A DNA stretch of 64,000 bases, taken from Amoebidium appalachense. Its lineage: Eukaryota > Ichthyosporea. Positions 1 through 11,042 of this stretch are shown here, piece by piece (position 1 is the stretch's first letter; every line of letters begins with the position of its first letter). The stretch covers positions 4,774,001 through 4,838,000 of the forward strand of contig CAVNZM010000001.1 in NCBI GenBank assembly GCA_963693365.1, in the 5' to 3' direction. Both the position numbers and the translations under genes were made by a program. The notes under the pieces were generated by a model. That model was given only the letters and a program-made list of their open reading frames with translations. It was not told where the DNA came from and did no database searches.

Positions 1-687
1 GTCTATGTTAGGGAGAGGCCATTGGTCTGCCTTAGTGATCCGATTCAGAGCCCTGTAATCGTTCACTAGACGCCCAGACCCGTCGGGCTTCTTAACCAAT
101 AGCACCGGACTTCTCCACGGACTCGAACTATGCTCCACATGACCCTTTTTTAACATATCACTCACTATTATTAGCGCATCCGACAATTTATACTGCTCCA
201 TTCTATAGCTAGGCATCACTACCGGCCTATTATCACCTGTGTCGATCTGCATTTCAAACCCTTTAACGAAGCCTACTTCGTTATCATCGGCCAGAAATGC
301 AAACCGAGTCCTATCAAATAACTTAGCTAGCAATTTTTTCTGTTCTACCGTCCAATCCCCCTCCTTCAAGATACCAAACGGCAATACTAACTCCGGGTTA
401 CCCCCATCACAAGTGGATGCATCCTTATTCACCGGAGTGCCACTTAACATTTCACCTCCTGTATTACATCGGTGCTGCTCGGGGTGAGGGTGAGGTACCT
501 CCGGATATAGGCGGTCACCCTTAGCACCCCCCCCTCCCCCCGGCACACCAATGCCCCCGGGCAATTCCTGATGAGTTAGTGCATGTATGTGGGGGGCCAG
601 GTCTGTGGCCACCCTGCCCCCCACAGTGTTGGTTAACCCGTCAGATCCACGGGTTAGACCAACACCCTCCCCCCTGCCTGCACATTC
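1..687 (-). CDS. Reverse transcriptase N-terminal part of Ty3/gypsy-like pol (partial)
   Basis: The frame is open from 687 down to the window edge. Its last third shows the N-terminal RT block of Ty3/gypsy elements: SPWRSPVLLVKKPDGSGR, then NDYRALN and WPLPNID, with no stop. The Y-x-D-D catalytic box would come later, outside the window. The stretch before it (about 240-690) is linker-like, with a low-complexity Gly/Pro section and no motif that I recognise. The frame is -1 relative to the protease frame, which ends at 654. In the overlap (654-687) the minus strand has a run of six G, so either a -1 frameshift or a one-base assembly error would join them. Confidence 0.9.
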
Positions 688-2219
688 TCACACCCGGGGT
701 GACCCTCCTTCCTCTTGGGGGTCGGGGGAGTGGGGCCGGTGCTGTCCCGGTCCCCCCCCCCATCGTGTCGGGTGACATTTTGGTGGCTAACGTTAAATAA
801 AGTTGTTCCCCCTCCTCCTGAGTCACCCTTCGAGCCGGCATCCTCCTTTTGGGTAATAAGAGAGACCTCTATACTACCAATCTCATTAGTGAAACTACCG
901 ACGGAAACACCTGACCTAATCACTATAGGCTCGATGCCCGGATTCACTAATTCTATTTCTATTGTCTTATCCGGCCATACCCTACTAAGGGTCCATTGGG
1001 CCACCTCCTGAAATGGGGTTTTCGGAGTAAAAACCCCTAAATCCCCTATCCTAACATGATTGCCGGCCCGGACACGTACCGTTTGGCACTGATAAGGCTC
1101 GATTACTACTTCAGCTACCGTTCTAGCACCAGACTGATAACCGTCGAGCCCATCATGGGTTTTAATTTTAACGCCGGACTGCAATTCTAAAACATTCGTA
1201 CGTTCAAACAAAGCATTCACATGTCTACGGAAAAATGGGGCTCCCAACAAAACACTTTGAGCTAAATCCTTAACCACATAACAAGCAACATGCATAGCCT
1301 GGCCACCTATCTCACACGGCAACACACAAACGCCTTCCACAGACATACTACTATTATTAGCACTACCTAAGGCTGTGCTAGAAGCATCTAAAATAGGAAT
1401 TTCCCCCCTGGCCTGATTAAAACGACGAATAAACGAAGCATGCACACAATTAACCTGAGCCCCTCCATCGAGCAAAGCAACCGCCTTCAACTTACCATCA
1501 GCTAACCATACGTCTATATAATGCTGGCTAAAACCAACTAAATCCTCCTCCAATTCAAGCAACACATCCTCACTCACACCCAATCCCTGCCCACGAAGAC
1601 TCACACCCTCGATACCTACGTGCAACATACCTACCTGTGGTGCCTGCACGGGTGGGGTGGGGTGTGTATGTGATGTGGGTGGTGGTGGAGTGTGTGTGTG
1701 TGGTGTGTGGGTGGGTGGTGTGTGTGTGTTTAGTGTATGTGTGGGTGTGTGTGTGGGTGTAGGTGTGTCTGCAACCGTCGTATGTTGTTGCGGTGGTGTG
1801 TTTCTATGTGTCTGTGCCTTCCCCCCCCTTCCCCCTTTACTCGTGTGTGTCCCCCCCCCTCCCGGAAACAATGGCACAGAAACCCCCAGGGCCTCCGGTG
1901 TGGTTAGAACAAACACCGGGTTGGGACAAGAAACACTGAGACCATCCACTTGTGGCTGGGGAACCTCCCCCAACCACAAAACATTCACACCATTCATACC
2001 TTTGGTAGAGTCACCCCACAAACATTCATGCCATACCACCTCGACGCTGTCTTGAGGACCCACGACGATGCCCGGCTCCCACACGTATCGGGGCGGTGAG
2101 GGGGCAAAGGGAAGCTTAACCTGGGGTGGGGGAGGGTGAAGGTTCTCTGCAACCTGGGGGGGACCGATACTGTCCCCCCCCCCTCCCTCAGTGACCCCAG
2201 CTTCCCCCTCCCCCGGAAC
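654..2219 (-). CDS. Retroelement aspartic protease region of pol
   Basis: The frame continues directly from gag after one TGA (2220-2222) and stays open to a TAA at 654-656. The first part is Pro/Thr/His-rich, partly from a TG microsatellite at about 1665-1760. The protease core follows. Its active-site motif reads LLDGGAQVN (Asp at about 1469), where retropepsins usually have D-[ST]-G-A. A hydrophobic LLGAPFFRR segment, resembling the second conserved strand (I/L-L-G-x-D/P-F-L), follows some 80 residues later. The catalytic Asp is present, but the Ser/Thr after it is Gly, which is unusual and may mean reduced activity. There is no ATG near the start, so expression would depend on readthrough from gag. 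Confidence 0.8.
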   Translation of the reverse strand, partial: VPGEGEAGVTEGGGGDSIGPPQVAENLHPPPPQVKLPFAPSPPRYVWEPGIVVGPQDSVEVVWHECLWGDSTKGMNGVNVLWLGEVPQPQVDGLSVSCPNPVFVLTTPEALGVSVPLFPGGGGTHTSKGGRGGKAQTHRNTPPQQHTTVADTPTPTHTPTHTLNTHTPPTHTPHTHTPPPPTSHTHPTPPVQAPQVGMLHVGIEGVSLRGQGLGVSEDVLLELEEDLVGFSQHYIDVWLADGKLKAVALLDGGAQVNCVHASFIRRFNQARGEIPILDASSTALGSANNSSMSVEGVCVLPCEIGGQAMHVACYVVKDLAQSVLLGAPFFRRHVNALFERTNVLELQSGVKIKTHDGLDGYQSGARTVAEVVIEPYQCQTVRVRAGNHVRIGDLGVFTPKTPFQEVAQWTLSRVWPDKTIEIELVNPGIEPIVIRSGVSVGSFTNEIGSIEVSLITQKEDAGSKGDSGGGGTTLFNVSHQNVTRHDGGGDRDSTGPTPPTPKRKEGHPGCENVQAGGRVLV

Positions 2220-3554
2220 TCAATAGCTCTTGTAACTACGGCAATATGCAGCAGAGTGCCCTTGCCGGCCACAAAAGTAACATGCACCAAAGAAGGGGCC
2301 AGGGGGGACTTCAAAACCTTGGCGCAAAGCATAACCGGGAGCCCGGTCATGCTGGGGGGGCCCACCGTGTGCACCACGGCCCCCCCTTCCCCCCTGCCCC
2401 CCTCGGCCTCTCTCACCACCATTTCCACCCCTCCCTCTACCCTGCCCACCACCACGAGCAAGATAAGGGGCAAACCTCTCGGTGAACTGCTGCTGTTGTC
2501 CTCCACGGCCACCTCGGCCACGACCGCCGTGTCCACCCCGGTCGCCGCCACGGCCACCCCGGAAGCCGAAGCCCCCTCGGCCAGAGAAGACGGCCTGGGA
2601 GAGCTCGGCAACCTGCTTGACCAACATGGTGAGTGCATCTGGCTGTTCACCCTCTTTTTTCTCTTTTTCCCCCTTCGGTCCACTCTCCTTCTTTTTCTTG
2701 TCTACTTCCATCACCTCCTTTTTATCCCTCTTATTGAACTTCACCTCGTGCATGGCAAGCAAGTGACGTTTAACATGCAACACCACCTCATCTACATCAT
2801 CATGCTCCCCAAACATGCGTGCAGTGTCTGTGTTTACAGAGAGAGCCTTACGAGCAAACTCGAATTTTTCCCTATCACTCACGTCACCAGCTAACTCACA
2901 AAGGTCTTCAAAGACCCGATATTCCCTCTCAAAGAATGCACGAGCTTCTACGGGGGACATATCTAAAGTGGGAAAGGTATACTTCCATTCTCTGAGCTGG
3001 GCCCGGAAGGTACGGCGCCGGTCGGCCGTCAGGTATCGGCCGACGAGCCGGGCCGTATACTCGAGCTCGTTTTCCGGCCGTGTGAAGGCCTCGAGCTCCC
3101 CGTCCACGTCGTCGGTGCTGTTCTCGTCCTCGTCGTCGGGGATGAACCGTGCGGCCAGACGTTTCTGGCCGAGTGTCCGGGACACCATCTCGTCCCTCCC
3201 CTCGTCGTACTGCTGCTCGTATATACGAGCCGTCACCTGGGGGGCCTGCTCGGCCCGGTACGGGTGCTCCTCCATCAGGGTGCATAAGTCGGCCATTGTT
3301 TTGTGGTCGATGCACTGTTTGATCATTAAGCACGAGGCCGCCACAGTGGGGGCCTTCTTTGTGTCTAACACTAGTGTGGGTGTGTTAGCTAGGAGTGTCC
3401 TAAGCCACCTAGGGATTTCCGAGTCGTGTTTGAGTGTAAAACTGAAAGCTGTGGTCTGTCTAACGTCTAGTGTATGAACCTGTGGTACCTGTGTGTGCAG
3501 GGAGCTATCCTCCGCTGCCAATGCGTAGAACATGTCTACGTTAAACTTAGCCAT
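2220..3554 (-). CDS. gag: Retroelement Gag with CCHC zinc knuckle
   Basis: This is a 444-residue ORF starting at an ATG at 3554. The first 280 residues or so resemble a capsid-like domain, rich in charged helices. A Lys/Glu-rich stretch follows, then a long Gly/Arg-rich RNA-binding section, then one zinc knuckle, CYFCGRQGHSAAYC (C-x2-C-x4-H-x4-C), close to the end. It would package the element RNA in cytoplasmic particles. It ends in a TGA directly followed by open protease frame, so it could be a Gag or, by readthrough, a Gag-Pro precursor. The Gly/Arg section makes plus-strand Pro/Ala shadow ORFs at 2136-2894 that are not genes. Confidence 0.9.
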   Translation of the reverse strand: MAKFNVDMFYALAAEDSSLHTQVPQVHTLDVRQTTAFSFTLKHDSEIPRWLRTLLANTPTLVLDTKKAPTVAASCLMIKQCIDHKTMADLCTLMEEHPYRAEQAPQVTARIYEQQYDEGRDEMVSRTLGQKRLAARFIPDDEDENSTDDVDGELEAFTRPENELEYTARLVGRYLTADRRRTFRAQLREWKYTFPTLDMSPVEARAFFEREYRVFEDLCELAGDVSDREKFEFARKALSVNTDTARMFGEHDDVDEVVLHVKRHLLAMHEVKFNKRDKKEVMEVDKKKKESGPKGEKEKKEGEQPDALTMLVKQVAELSQAVFSGRGGFGFRGGRGGDRGGHGGRGRGGRGGQQQQFTERFAPYLARGGGQGRGRGGNGGERGRGGQGGRGGRGAHGGPPQHDRAPGYALRQGFEVPPGPFFGACYFCGRQGHSAAYCRSYKSY

Positions 3555-3592
3555 TGTGTGGTGTGTGCCCTAACTCGTGTGGTTGTGTTTAT

Positions 3593-3593
<1 letters not shown>

Positions 3594-3625
<32 letters not shown>
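3594..3625. repeat. Poly(T) tract, 32 bases
   Basis: A pure T run (A on the retroelement strand) about 40 bases upstream of the gag start, in the putative leader. Confidence 0.95.
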
Positions 3626-4686
3626 CTGTGTGTTTGAGGTGTAGCAACAGCCCAGAAGGAACTGTCACCGCGTTACCCTAGCGCGAAAAACCGCACTAAA
3701 AGAAAGGTGTAGCTTGTCGTATCCTAATATATGTGTACTAGAGACGCGGCACTCTACTAAGTGTACACACACGAAAAGGAACGAACGTGTATAGAAAAAC
3801 GGTAAAGTTTATTAAGACCAGGCTCCGACGGGCAAACTTAGATCCGTACGGATTAAGTCTAAGTTACGACTGAGGCCATCAAGGCCGTGCCCTACAAGAT
3901 CATCATCACCTGGCCCCCTACGATGCCACATTCCATTAACATTCCGATCTACTTTTATCGTGCGCCTGCACGAGCTAAGTCGATCTACTCAACTAATATA
4001 TTTATCCAAGTCTCACCCCTCACCCTCCCCCTAGTGGCACCGCAGAGTCTAAATCTACATTTCATACTATCCTCCCCCCCCCTCCCTCCCCCCCTTTCCT
4101 CTACATCTACATATATAAATACGTTTGGCAACATATACTATCAAACCTTGCCAATCCTTACAAAAGGGCATCTGCCCGAACAATCACATTCCTAAGTCCT
4201 CCTACGATCTATCCTACACACTAATTAGAATTCTATTGGACGGCTGTCCCGGCTGACGTGGTCCAATGCCCTGCGCCGGCAGAGGCAAGATGCACGCAGC
4301 TGTTCAGCTATCTTGAGGCCCCGGACTTGATCTTGATGATCTGTGGACCCGGGCCACCCCCCCCCCCCCCCCCCCCCCCGATCTCGATCGTAGACTTAGG
4401 CTAATCTGCTCAGACGGATTAGTATATGTCATTCTCCACCAGCTATCTTCCAGTTTGGTGGGACGGTAGCCTACCTCACAAGCGCTTGACCATATATCCG
4501 TGCGTGCACGTGGAAGCCGCAAAGCATATACTTGAACTTCCATCAAGTCTGCAGCAGCAGCGGGATTCGGAAACCATTTGTTTTGTCTGTTGCATGCTAC
4601 TTTCTAGTAAGCACGTTTTGATTCATTTCCGCTGAAATTTCCAGTATATTGACTTATAATTAGAGTTCCAGTGCAGCCTCCTGCAG
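3626..4686. other. Probable retroelement leader/LTR zone and flanking DNA
   Basis: No coding signal. On the minus strand there is an AATAAA at 3808-3813. A C tract lies at about 4352-4379. Part of this segment is probably the 5' LTR of the retroelement, but neither LTR end nor a primer-binding site could be fixed without the second LTR. Confidence 0.4.
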
Positions 4687-4689
4687 GTG

Positions 4690-4905
4690 TTCATCATGTA
4701 TCATACATCCTGGTCCCCGTACCCAGGGATGGACCGGGTCGAGTGGCCTGAGAACCAACCCGTACGGGTCGGCATTACCCAACCCCGGCCCGGCGCATTT
4801 TCACCCAAACCCGGTCAACTTTCTGACCTGGCGGGTCGGACCCGTACCCAGCCCGACCGACGGCCCTGACCCGGCCAGTTCGCGACGGGTCGGTGACGGG
4901 GTAAA
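4690..4905. repeat. CGGGT/ACCCG-rich degenerate repeat island
   Basis: About 215 bases of imperfect, closely spaced CGGGT and ACCCG words on both strands, unlike the AT-rich flanks. A similar ACCCG-rich stretch lies at about 8965-9100, just after the CA microsatellite. No reading frame is supported. Confidence 0.5.
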
Positions 4906-6050
4906 GTATGATACATTAACCAAAATAGGCAGCAAGATTGGATTGTTAATTGGTTGTCAGGGACAGCCGGGAGAGCCAATAACAGCACAGTATCATGTCC
5001 ATAAATGGCAACATAAACATCGTGTCCTCGGTTTTCTTTATTATCATAGTCAGTACAAAAAAAAAGGGGGTTGGTATTGGAACTTTGTGATTTTTCCCCA
5101 CCTTTTAGTTACAGGAGTTGATATACAGTATATATATATGTGCCTATCATTTTTTAAATTTTACCATCGTGCCATTGCCAGTGCCCATTGTCCGTAGCTA
5201 GAAGTTCGAACTGCTAACGTTGTTTACTTCGACTAGCCTCCACAACCAAGGTCCACCGTAGGGGGCCCCCCGGCCAACTCGGCCTTTTTCCACAACAGGG
5301 CCATTTGGTTGGCTGGCGCGGGGCCGGGGTTACGTAATTGCAACCTGTTAGCTCACAGTGTATTAGAACCGGAGGTTATTGGCGGTTTCATTCTCTTTTC
5401 TTCCTCTCTTCCTCAATATATCCGTTTTAAGATGACTATCCTAGATCACCTTATTAATGCTGCACAGTATGATATTGTGATCCGGTGCCTTAACTTTCTT
5501 TCGGAGCTACCGATGCTAGCCTCTGCTTACCCATAATATGTAATAGGGGTGTCATATACTACGATGGCGCTCATTGTTGCCTAGCATGTACATATGTCAT
5601 GATTGGCTGCGCTGGAAAACGCAGTAGGCCGTCGAATGTGGCTGGGCCTCCGGCAGTGTCCACGCAATAAAAAGTGTGTAAACCCCGGTTACGTAAGGCG
5701 GTGGGGTCGGGGGGGGGCCAGACCACGATATAGAGGTTTGGGGGGAAGCCTTGCGCAGGGCCTTACTAAGTAAGCCTTACGTAAGGCGGTTAGGCGCCGG
5801 CGCTAGGTAGAGCACGATACGGAAGACGTGGGTCTGGGGAGATTTATGTGGCGAATCGGGTTGCGCGGTTGTGAAAGTTGCGCTGATGACTTCGTTAGTA
5901 GGGGACCAATCAGATTCTTCGGTCGTGGATGTTGCAGAAGTGGCCTCGTGAGCCGTGATAGTGAACCAGTCGGAGGGCCCGGTTGTAAAAGTTAGCTAAT
6001 GAGTGTTAATTAAACCTGTAACTTGCACAACCGGGCTTTTGAATGAAATC
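4906..6050. other. Intergenic, no gene seen
   Basis: Mixed-composition DNA with only short, unconvincing ORFs. A 12-base palindrome, CCTTACGTAAGG, lies at about 5775-5786. A related TTACGTAAGGCGGT word occurs about 85 bases earlier. Confidence 0.5.
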
Positions 6051-6110
6051 ATTGGTTGGGTAGGAATCACGGTATTTGTCTCAGCGGCCTAGTAGTGGAG
6101 AGGTATAAAA
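6051..6110 (+). promoter_or_regulatory. Orphan core promoter (ATTGG + TATAAAA)
   Basis: An ATTGG (inverted CCAAT) at 6051-6055 is followed 49 bases later by TATAAAA at 6104-6110. This is the same arrangement seen upstream of the PDZ1 and nucleoredoxin genes. No convincing protein ORF follows within 700 bases, so it may drive a noncoding RNA or a gene whose first exon is too short to see. Confidence 0.4.
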
Positions 6111-6840
6111 AAGGTGAACACGATAACGTCGGTCACTTTGTGACGCAGCGCGGTGTAGAGCAGAGTAGAAGAAAGCTGTCTGGAGCGAGCCTTTTTTTTT
6201 TTTAGTAGTGCATAACAGTCAAATTCGAGTGTGGATATCTTTGAACACGAGTAGGAGGTTTCCTCTTTGTCGAAGTATTGTTTGTCGTTTTTTTGACAAA
6301 TAGTAAGTTAAGATAGTCGCAGAAGTTCTTTCTTTTTACAACTTTTTTATTGACTGCGGCTGAGCTGTCAATGTTAGGCACCTCATAGAATTATGGTCAG
6401 ATCATTTTTCGAAGCTTCGTGAACATGAATTATTGGCGGCAACTGATCTGAGTGCGAGCTGATGGCGCTTCAAGCTGAGATTGGTCAGGGCCGGAATCGG
6501 ATCCCTGACAGGTGCATTGTGGGTCGAAAGACGTAGGGCACCCTCTCGTAAAAACGGTTTTTTTAAATATCTATATATGGCTAATCTGATTGAACCGGAT
6601 TCGATCTGGACCAATCATAAATACCCCTTGACAGAGTTTTCTCGTACGATCGTAGGGCACCCTCTCCGTAATCATCAAGCCCGCAAGCACACGAGCACTG
6701 TCCGTTCACATGTAGATACCATGCCTGGAAGAGCCACAAGGAGCGCACACAGTTGGCAGCTAACCGGCGCTCCGCGGCTGTGAGTGAGGCAAAGCGGTGG
6801 CGATGCTTCTTTCCAGGTGTACAAAATGGCCAAAAGCTAA
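6111..6840. other. Intergenic with a 16-base direct repeat
   Basis: No gene recognised. The word CGTAGGGCACCCTCTC occurs at 6532-6547 and again at 6651-6666. The last three bases, TAA at 6838-6840, are the left target-site copy of the MITE. Confidence 0.5.
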
Positions 6841-7877
6841 GGGCCTGTTTGGTAGCGCGCTAAATACGGTTTTTTATCGTATTCGTATTTAGGGCCTAAA
6901 TACGTATACGATCCCGTGGCATGCCAAACACGCCGCGGGCTTTTATTTTTTGTAAATACGATAGGGATCGCTTTTATATCGTATTTACGAAAATCACCTC
7001 CGGAGGTGATTTTCGTAAATACGATATAGGAAATTATCCAATCAGAGCATTTCGCATCATTTATTGGCTATCAGCTAGCCAATGGTACAGCGTAAGCCGC
7101 GGCGGGCACATTTTTACTACAGTACGCATGCCGGCGCATGCACGTGAACAATTCAATGTTAAAAAGAAGGTCGGTGTCATACACGTCATTTTGTGTACAT
7201 GCTCAGTTAAAATTTGCACATGAATTTGGGCTGCACAGGTAAGACAGAAAACGAGGATTCCGAACCCTACACGGTGCATGATAACAAGCTCAGACTGTAT
7301 ATATATGCCATAATAATCATTGAAACAATACTGGACTCCGATATATGCATTAATAAAAACAATCAAAGGTACATGTACAAACTCGGTGACATGCAGGCAC
7401 GACGAGTACTGCATAAGGACAAATTTTAACATTCATTATGTGTTCAGATATGTGGGGAATGCCAGGGACGAACGTTGGTGACGTAAAACGAGGTCTCTAG
7501 CAAGGCTAGCCACCGCAATAACTGGCAGTATCCCTTCAATAACAGACATTCTAACCTATTGTTAAACAGAGCAAGACTCACTGTTGGTGACTCGTTTTTG
7601 CCGTTCGCTGTAATACTGACTACAGCTGCACCAGTCAGCCAGTCTATATGCATGGAATACCGAAGGATGATCAATGGGCCCGTGCAAATAGGGCCAATCA
7701 GATCTCGTGAACCATGTATCGACATTTTATGTGAGCAGTCACGCCTGACAGCGTTTGGAAGGCACCAACCGTATTTAGGCCCTAAATACGCATACCACGA
7801 TAAATTTTGTAAATACGGTAGATCGTATTTAGGGCCTAAATAAGAATACGATTATTGGGGTGCTGCCAAACAGGCCC
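6841..7877. mobile_element. Harbinger/Tourist-like MITE, 1,037 bp
   Basis: The ends are imperfect inverted repeats: the left end reads GGGCCTGTTTGGTAGC and the right end, on the other strand, GGGCCTGTTTGGCAGC. Both are flanked by TAA (6838-6840 and 7878-7880), a 3-base target duplication typical of PIF/Harbinger elements. Subterminal regions at both ends carry repeated inverted copies of a TCGTATTTAGGGCCTAAATACG-type motif (shown here only as its core GTATTTAGG/CCTAAATAC). No transposase frame exists inside, so it is non-autonomous. hAT is less likely because it would give an 8-base duplication. Confidence 0.85.
6975..7028. repeat. Perfect 54-base palindrome inside the MITE
   Basis: Centred between 7001 and 7002 (CACCTCC|GGAGGTG), the two 27-base arms match without mismatch or spacer. 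It could extrude as a cruciform or fold as an RNA hairpin. Confidence 0.95.
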
Positions 7878-7880
7878 TAA

Positions 7881-8230
7881 GACTAAGTCCAGTCAGCCAG
7901 CCACCGGAACATGCCTGCACTAACGTCCTGCAGATTATAGACATGGTGCATTCTGTTGTATATTATGCAAAGAGACCACGCATTTGAAGCATGGCCCCAC
8001 GCAACAGATTGGATTTCTCCGTTGGGGTCCTGCAACGTACGGCAGTCACTGCTGCTGAAGCCCAGCCTTTCCAAAACGCACCTGAGTTCGACCTTGCTTG
8101 CCTCGAAGGCAGCTGTCAAACATTCACCGGCACATCTAGTTACAATCAGCGTGTGAAACGGACACTCCACGGGTGCAGCCACTATTTCTTGGAATCTATT
8201 TGCGTTAAAAAGAATAGAGCCTTGCTGATG
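7881..8230. other. Intergenic, no gene seen
   Basis: Unique-looking sequence between the MITE and a large simple-repeat block. ORFs here read into the C and CCA tracts that follow and are not credible. Confidence 0.4.
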
Positions 8231-8955
<725 letters not shown>

Positions 8956-10090
8956 CACACCTCAAACACCCGAGGTTTACCCACGGGTCAACCCGGTCAC
9001 AGAGTCTAAAACCCGAGAACCAACCCGCAAGGGACCGAAAAAAAGACGACCCGGCCCGAGATCCAACCGGCCTTTGCGCAAACCCGCCCATGATCCACCC
9101 GGCCTGCATGCGCACTGCCACTGTGACCGAGCCATCCCTGCCCGTACCCCCGGCCCGGTGCACGTGCCATGGGCCCCGCTGCCGCTGGGCCACTGCATTG
9201 CGCAATTCTTGAGGGGACATCCCTGTAGAGCATGTGGCCTCGCACACCCAGTTACCTGGTGATGAACCCACAGCGTCGCAAAATTACAGGATTTCGCAAT
9301 TGCAACTTTACGGGGTAACGGGAGCTAAGTCTAGCTTAAGTGTGTATTTATATTCAAAAAAAATAAATGTAGCCTATATTGATGCAAATCCTCTACTTTG
9401 TTATCCAACCAGAGCTTGCACTGTCTGCTTACGTAATATTTATGGATCCCGCGGGTCGCGACCTGCCATGGTATGGGAGCTCTGCCATGGTGGGGTTTTC
9501 CCACGTTCATCGACCATGACGTATGGGTGCGCGTTTGACCAATTGATAGAAGCTAACGTTCCCCCTAGTGGAGCCACAAGGAAGGTACTCTACTTTATTG
9601 AAAATGATGGACATATTATGATTGATAGTGCCGTTACTGCCATAGTTTCAGTGATGCAATCCCGCGCCTGGGGGAACAAATAATGAATTAGAAAGTGAAC
9701 AAAAGGGATTATCGGGGGGTTTTTTTATTCCATTTATGTGCATTATCCCAGGCAGGCAGGTACATAAAGGGAACTTTGGATGACGTCCCTTTCGGCATTT
9801 GGAACGCATCCCTGATAACTTCAGCCAATCAAGGCGAACTTTGGCACTGATCAGTGATCACCCAAGACTTGAAGGATAAAAAAGGACAGGGTTTGAAATC
9901 TGTTCAAGTTGTGTTTCTGGCATTTCCCAGGGAAGGGACAGGACCCCATACCAGGGGAATATGCGCTATGTTCAGGCCTCAGAAACTAACTAACATTAGG
10001 TAAACAATTACGATTCCACAGATATTTATTTCTAAAAAAAACTAAAAGCCATTACAACCACTCAAACACCGCAAATGGAAGGCTAAACTG
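8956..10090. other. Intergenic, weak ORF only
   Basis: Begins with the ACCCG-rich stretch (to about 9100). A 149-codon plus-strand frame at 9234-9683 has no recognisable domain and is not called as a gene. A possible orphan promoter lies at 9825-9885. Confidence 0.4.
9825..9885 (+). promoter_or_regulatory. Possible orphan promoter (CCAAT + GATAAAAAAG)
   Basis: CCAATC at about 9825-9830 and a TATA-like GATAAAAAAG about 46 bases later. No coding region follows before the acid phosphatase promoter, so this is weak. Confidence 0.25.
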
Positions 10091-10421
10091 ATTGGCTAGG
10101 TGTCGCAAGCCTTAGCTCACAACTTCACAAGTGCTCCTAGTTCACCCTTGACTCTTGCTCTTGAGCCAGTGCGACAGATGGAAACACGGTGAAATAAGAG
10201 CTCCCACAGCGAACATGTGTGGACATATCTGGACAAGTCAAGTATAAGCCCTCGCTGCACATATATATGCTAATAAACACCGTTGGCGTCGAAAGCTCAA
10301 AGGGTCGCACCCCTGTGCCCGGCCTTCACTATAGCAGGCTGACATGCAGTTGCCAGTTAGATCTAGCTTAATATAAATAAGGTATTAGTGCTGTTAGGCC
10401 TGCGAGCCCCCTCCCGCCACC
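10091..10421 (+). promoter_or_regulatory. Promoter and leader of the acid phosphatase gene
   Basis: ATTGG at 10091-10095 and TATAAATA at about 10372-10379. The TATA box is only 43-50 bases before the start codon, which implies a short 5' leader. The start context, CCGCCACCATGG, matches a full Kozak consensus. Confidence 0.6.
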
Positions 10422-10658
10422 ATGGCTGTGTTGTTACTTATTTCACTCCTGGCACACGTCGTCGTGGCAAAGAGTGCCCCCACCCAAGAAACCGTCACGG
10501 GGGCTGGTGTCACCCAGGCCGCTACGTCACGGCTGCTGGGCCGCAATGGGTTTTCGTTTATTGCCGTGGGAGACACGGGAACTGCTAATGCTCAGGAGAT
10601 GGTGGGTGTGGACCATATCCTTTGGGCTGGGGGGGAGGGGGGGGAGTGGACGGCATGC

Positions 10659-10733
<75 letters not shown>

Positions 10734-10855
10734 TGCGCGTGCGCGCGCGTGTGGATGCCAGTGTGTTTTCTATGGAGACAGTGCTGTGTATTTGTGTGTT
10801 TTTTTTTGGTGTCAAGTTGTGTGTGTGTGTGCGTGTGTGCGTGTTTTTCTTTTGC

Positions 10856-10887
<32 letters not shown>

Positions 10888-10954
10888 TGTGTGTGTGTGT
10901 ACTGTGTGCACTGTGTGTGTGCGCTGTGTGTGTGCGTGTGTGCGTGTGTGTGCA

Positions 10955-11042
<88 letters not shown>

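Larger units (their letters stand above)
1..3554 (-). mobile_element. Ty3/gypsy-like LTR retroelement, truncated by window edge
   Basis: Read on the minus strand, the order is gag (zinc knuckle), aspartic protease, then the N-terminal part of a reverse transcriptase, which leaves the window at position 1. This order and the RT motifs fit Ty3/gypsy. Gag and protease share one frame, separated by a single TGA. RT lies one frame back, with a 34-base overlap. RNase H and integrase would lie to the left, outside the window. Because only one end is visible, LTRs cannot be paired. A minus-strand AATAAA at 3808-3813, about 250 bases upstream of gag, is where a 5' LTR polyadenylation signal could sit. 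Confidence 0.9.

Noticed and set aside
2136-2894. Plus-strand ORFs opposite gag
   Set aside because: They mirror the Gly/Arg-rich part of gag. The zinc knuckle and capsid-like region fix the minus strand as coding.
3555-4686. Defined LTR boundaries for the retroelement
   Set aside because: Only one end of the element is in the window, so TG...CA candidates cannot be verified by pairing.
9234-9683. 149-codon plus-strand ORF
   Set aside because: No domain, no promoter at a sensible distance, and composition near random.
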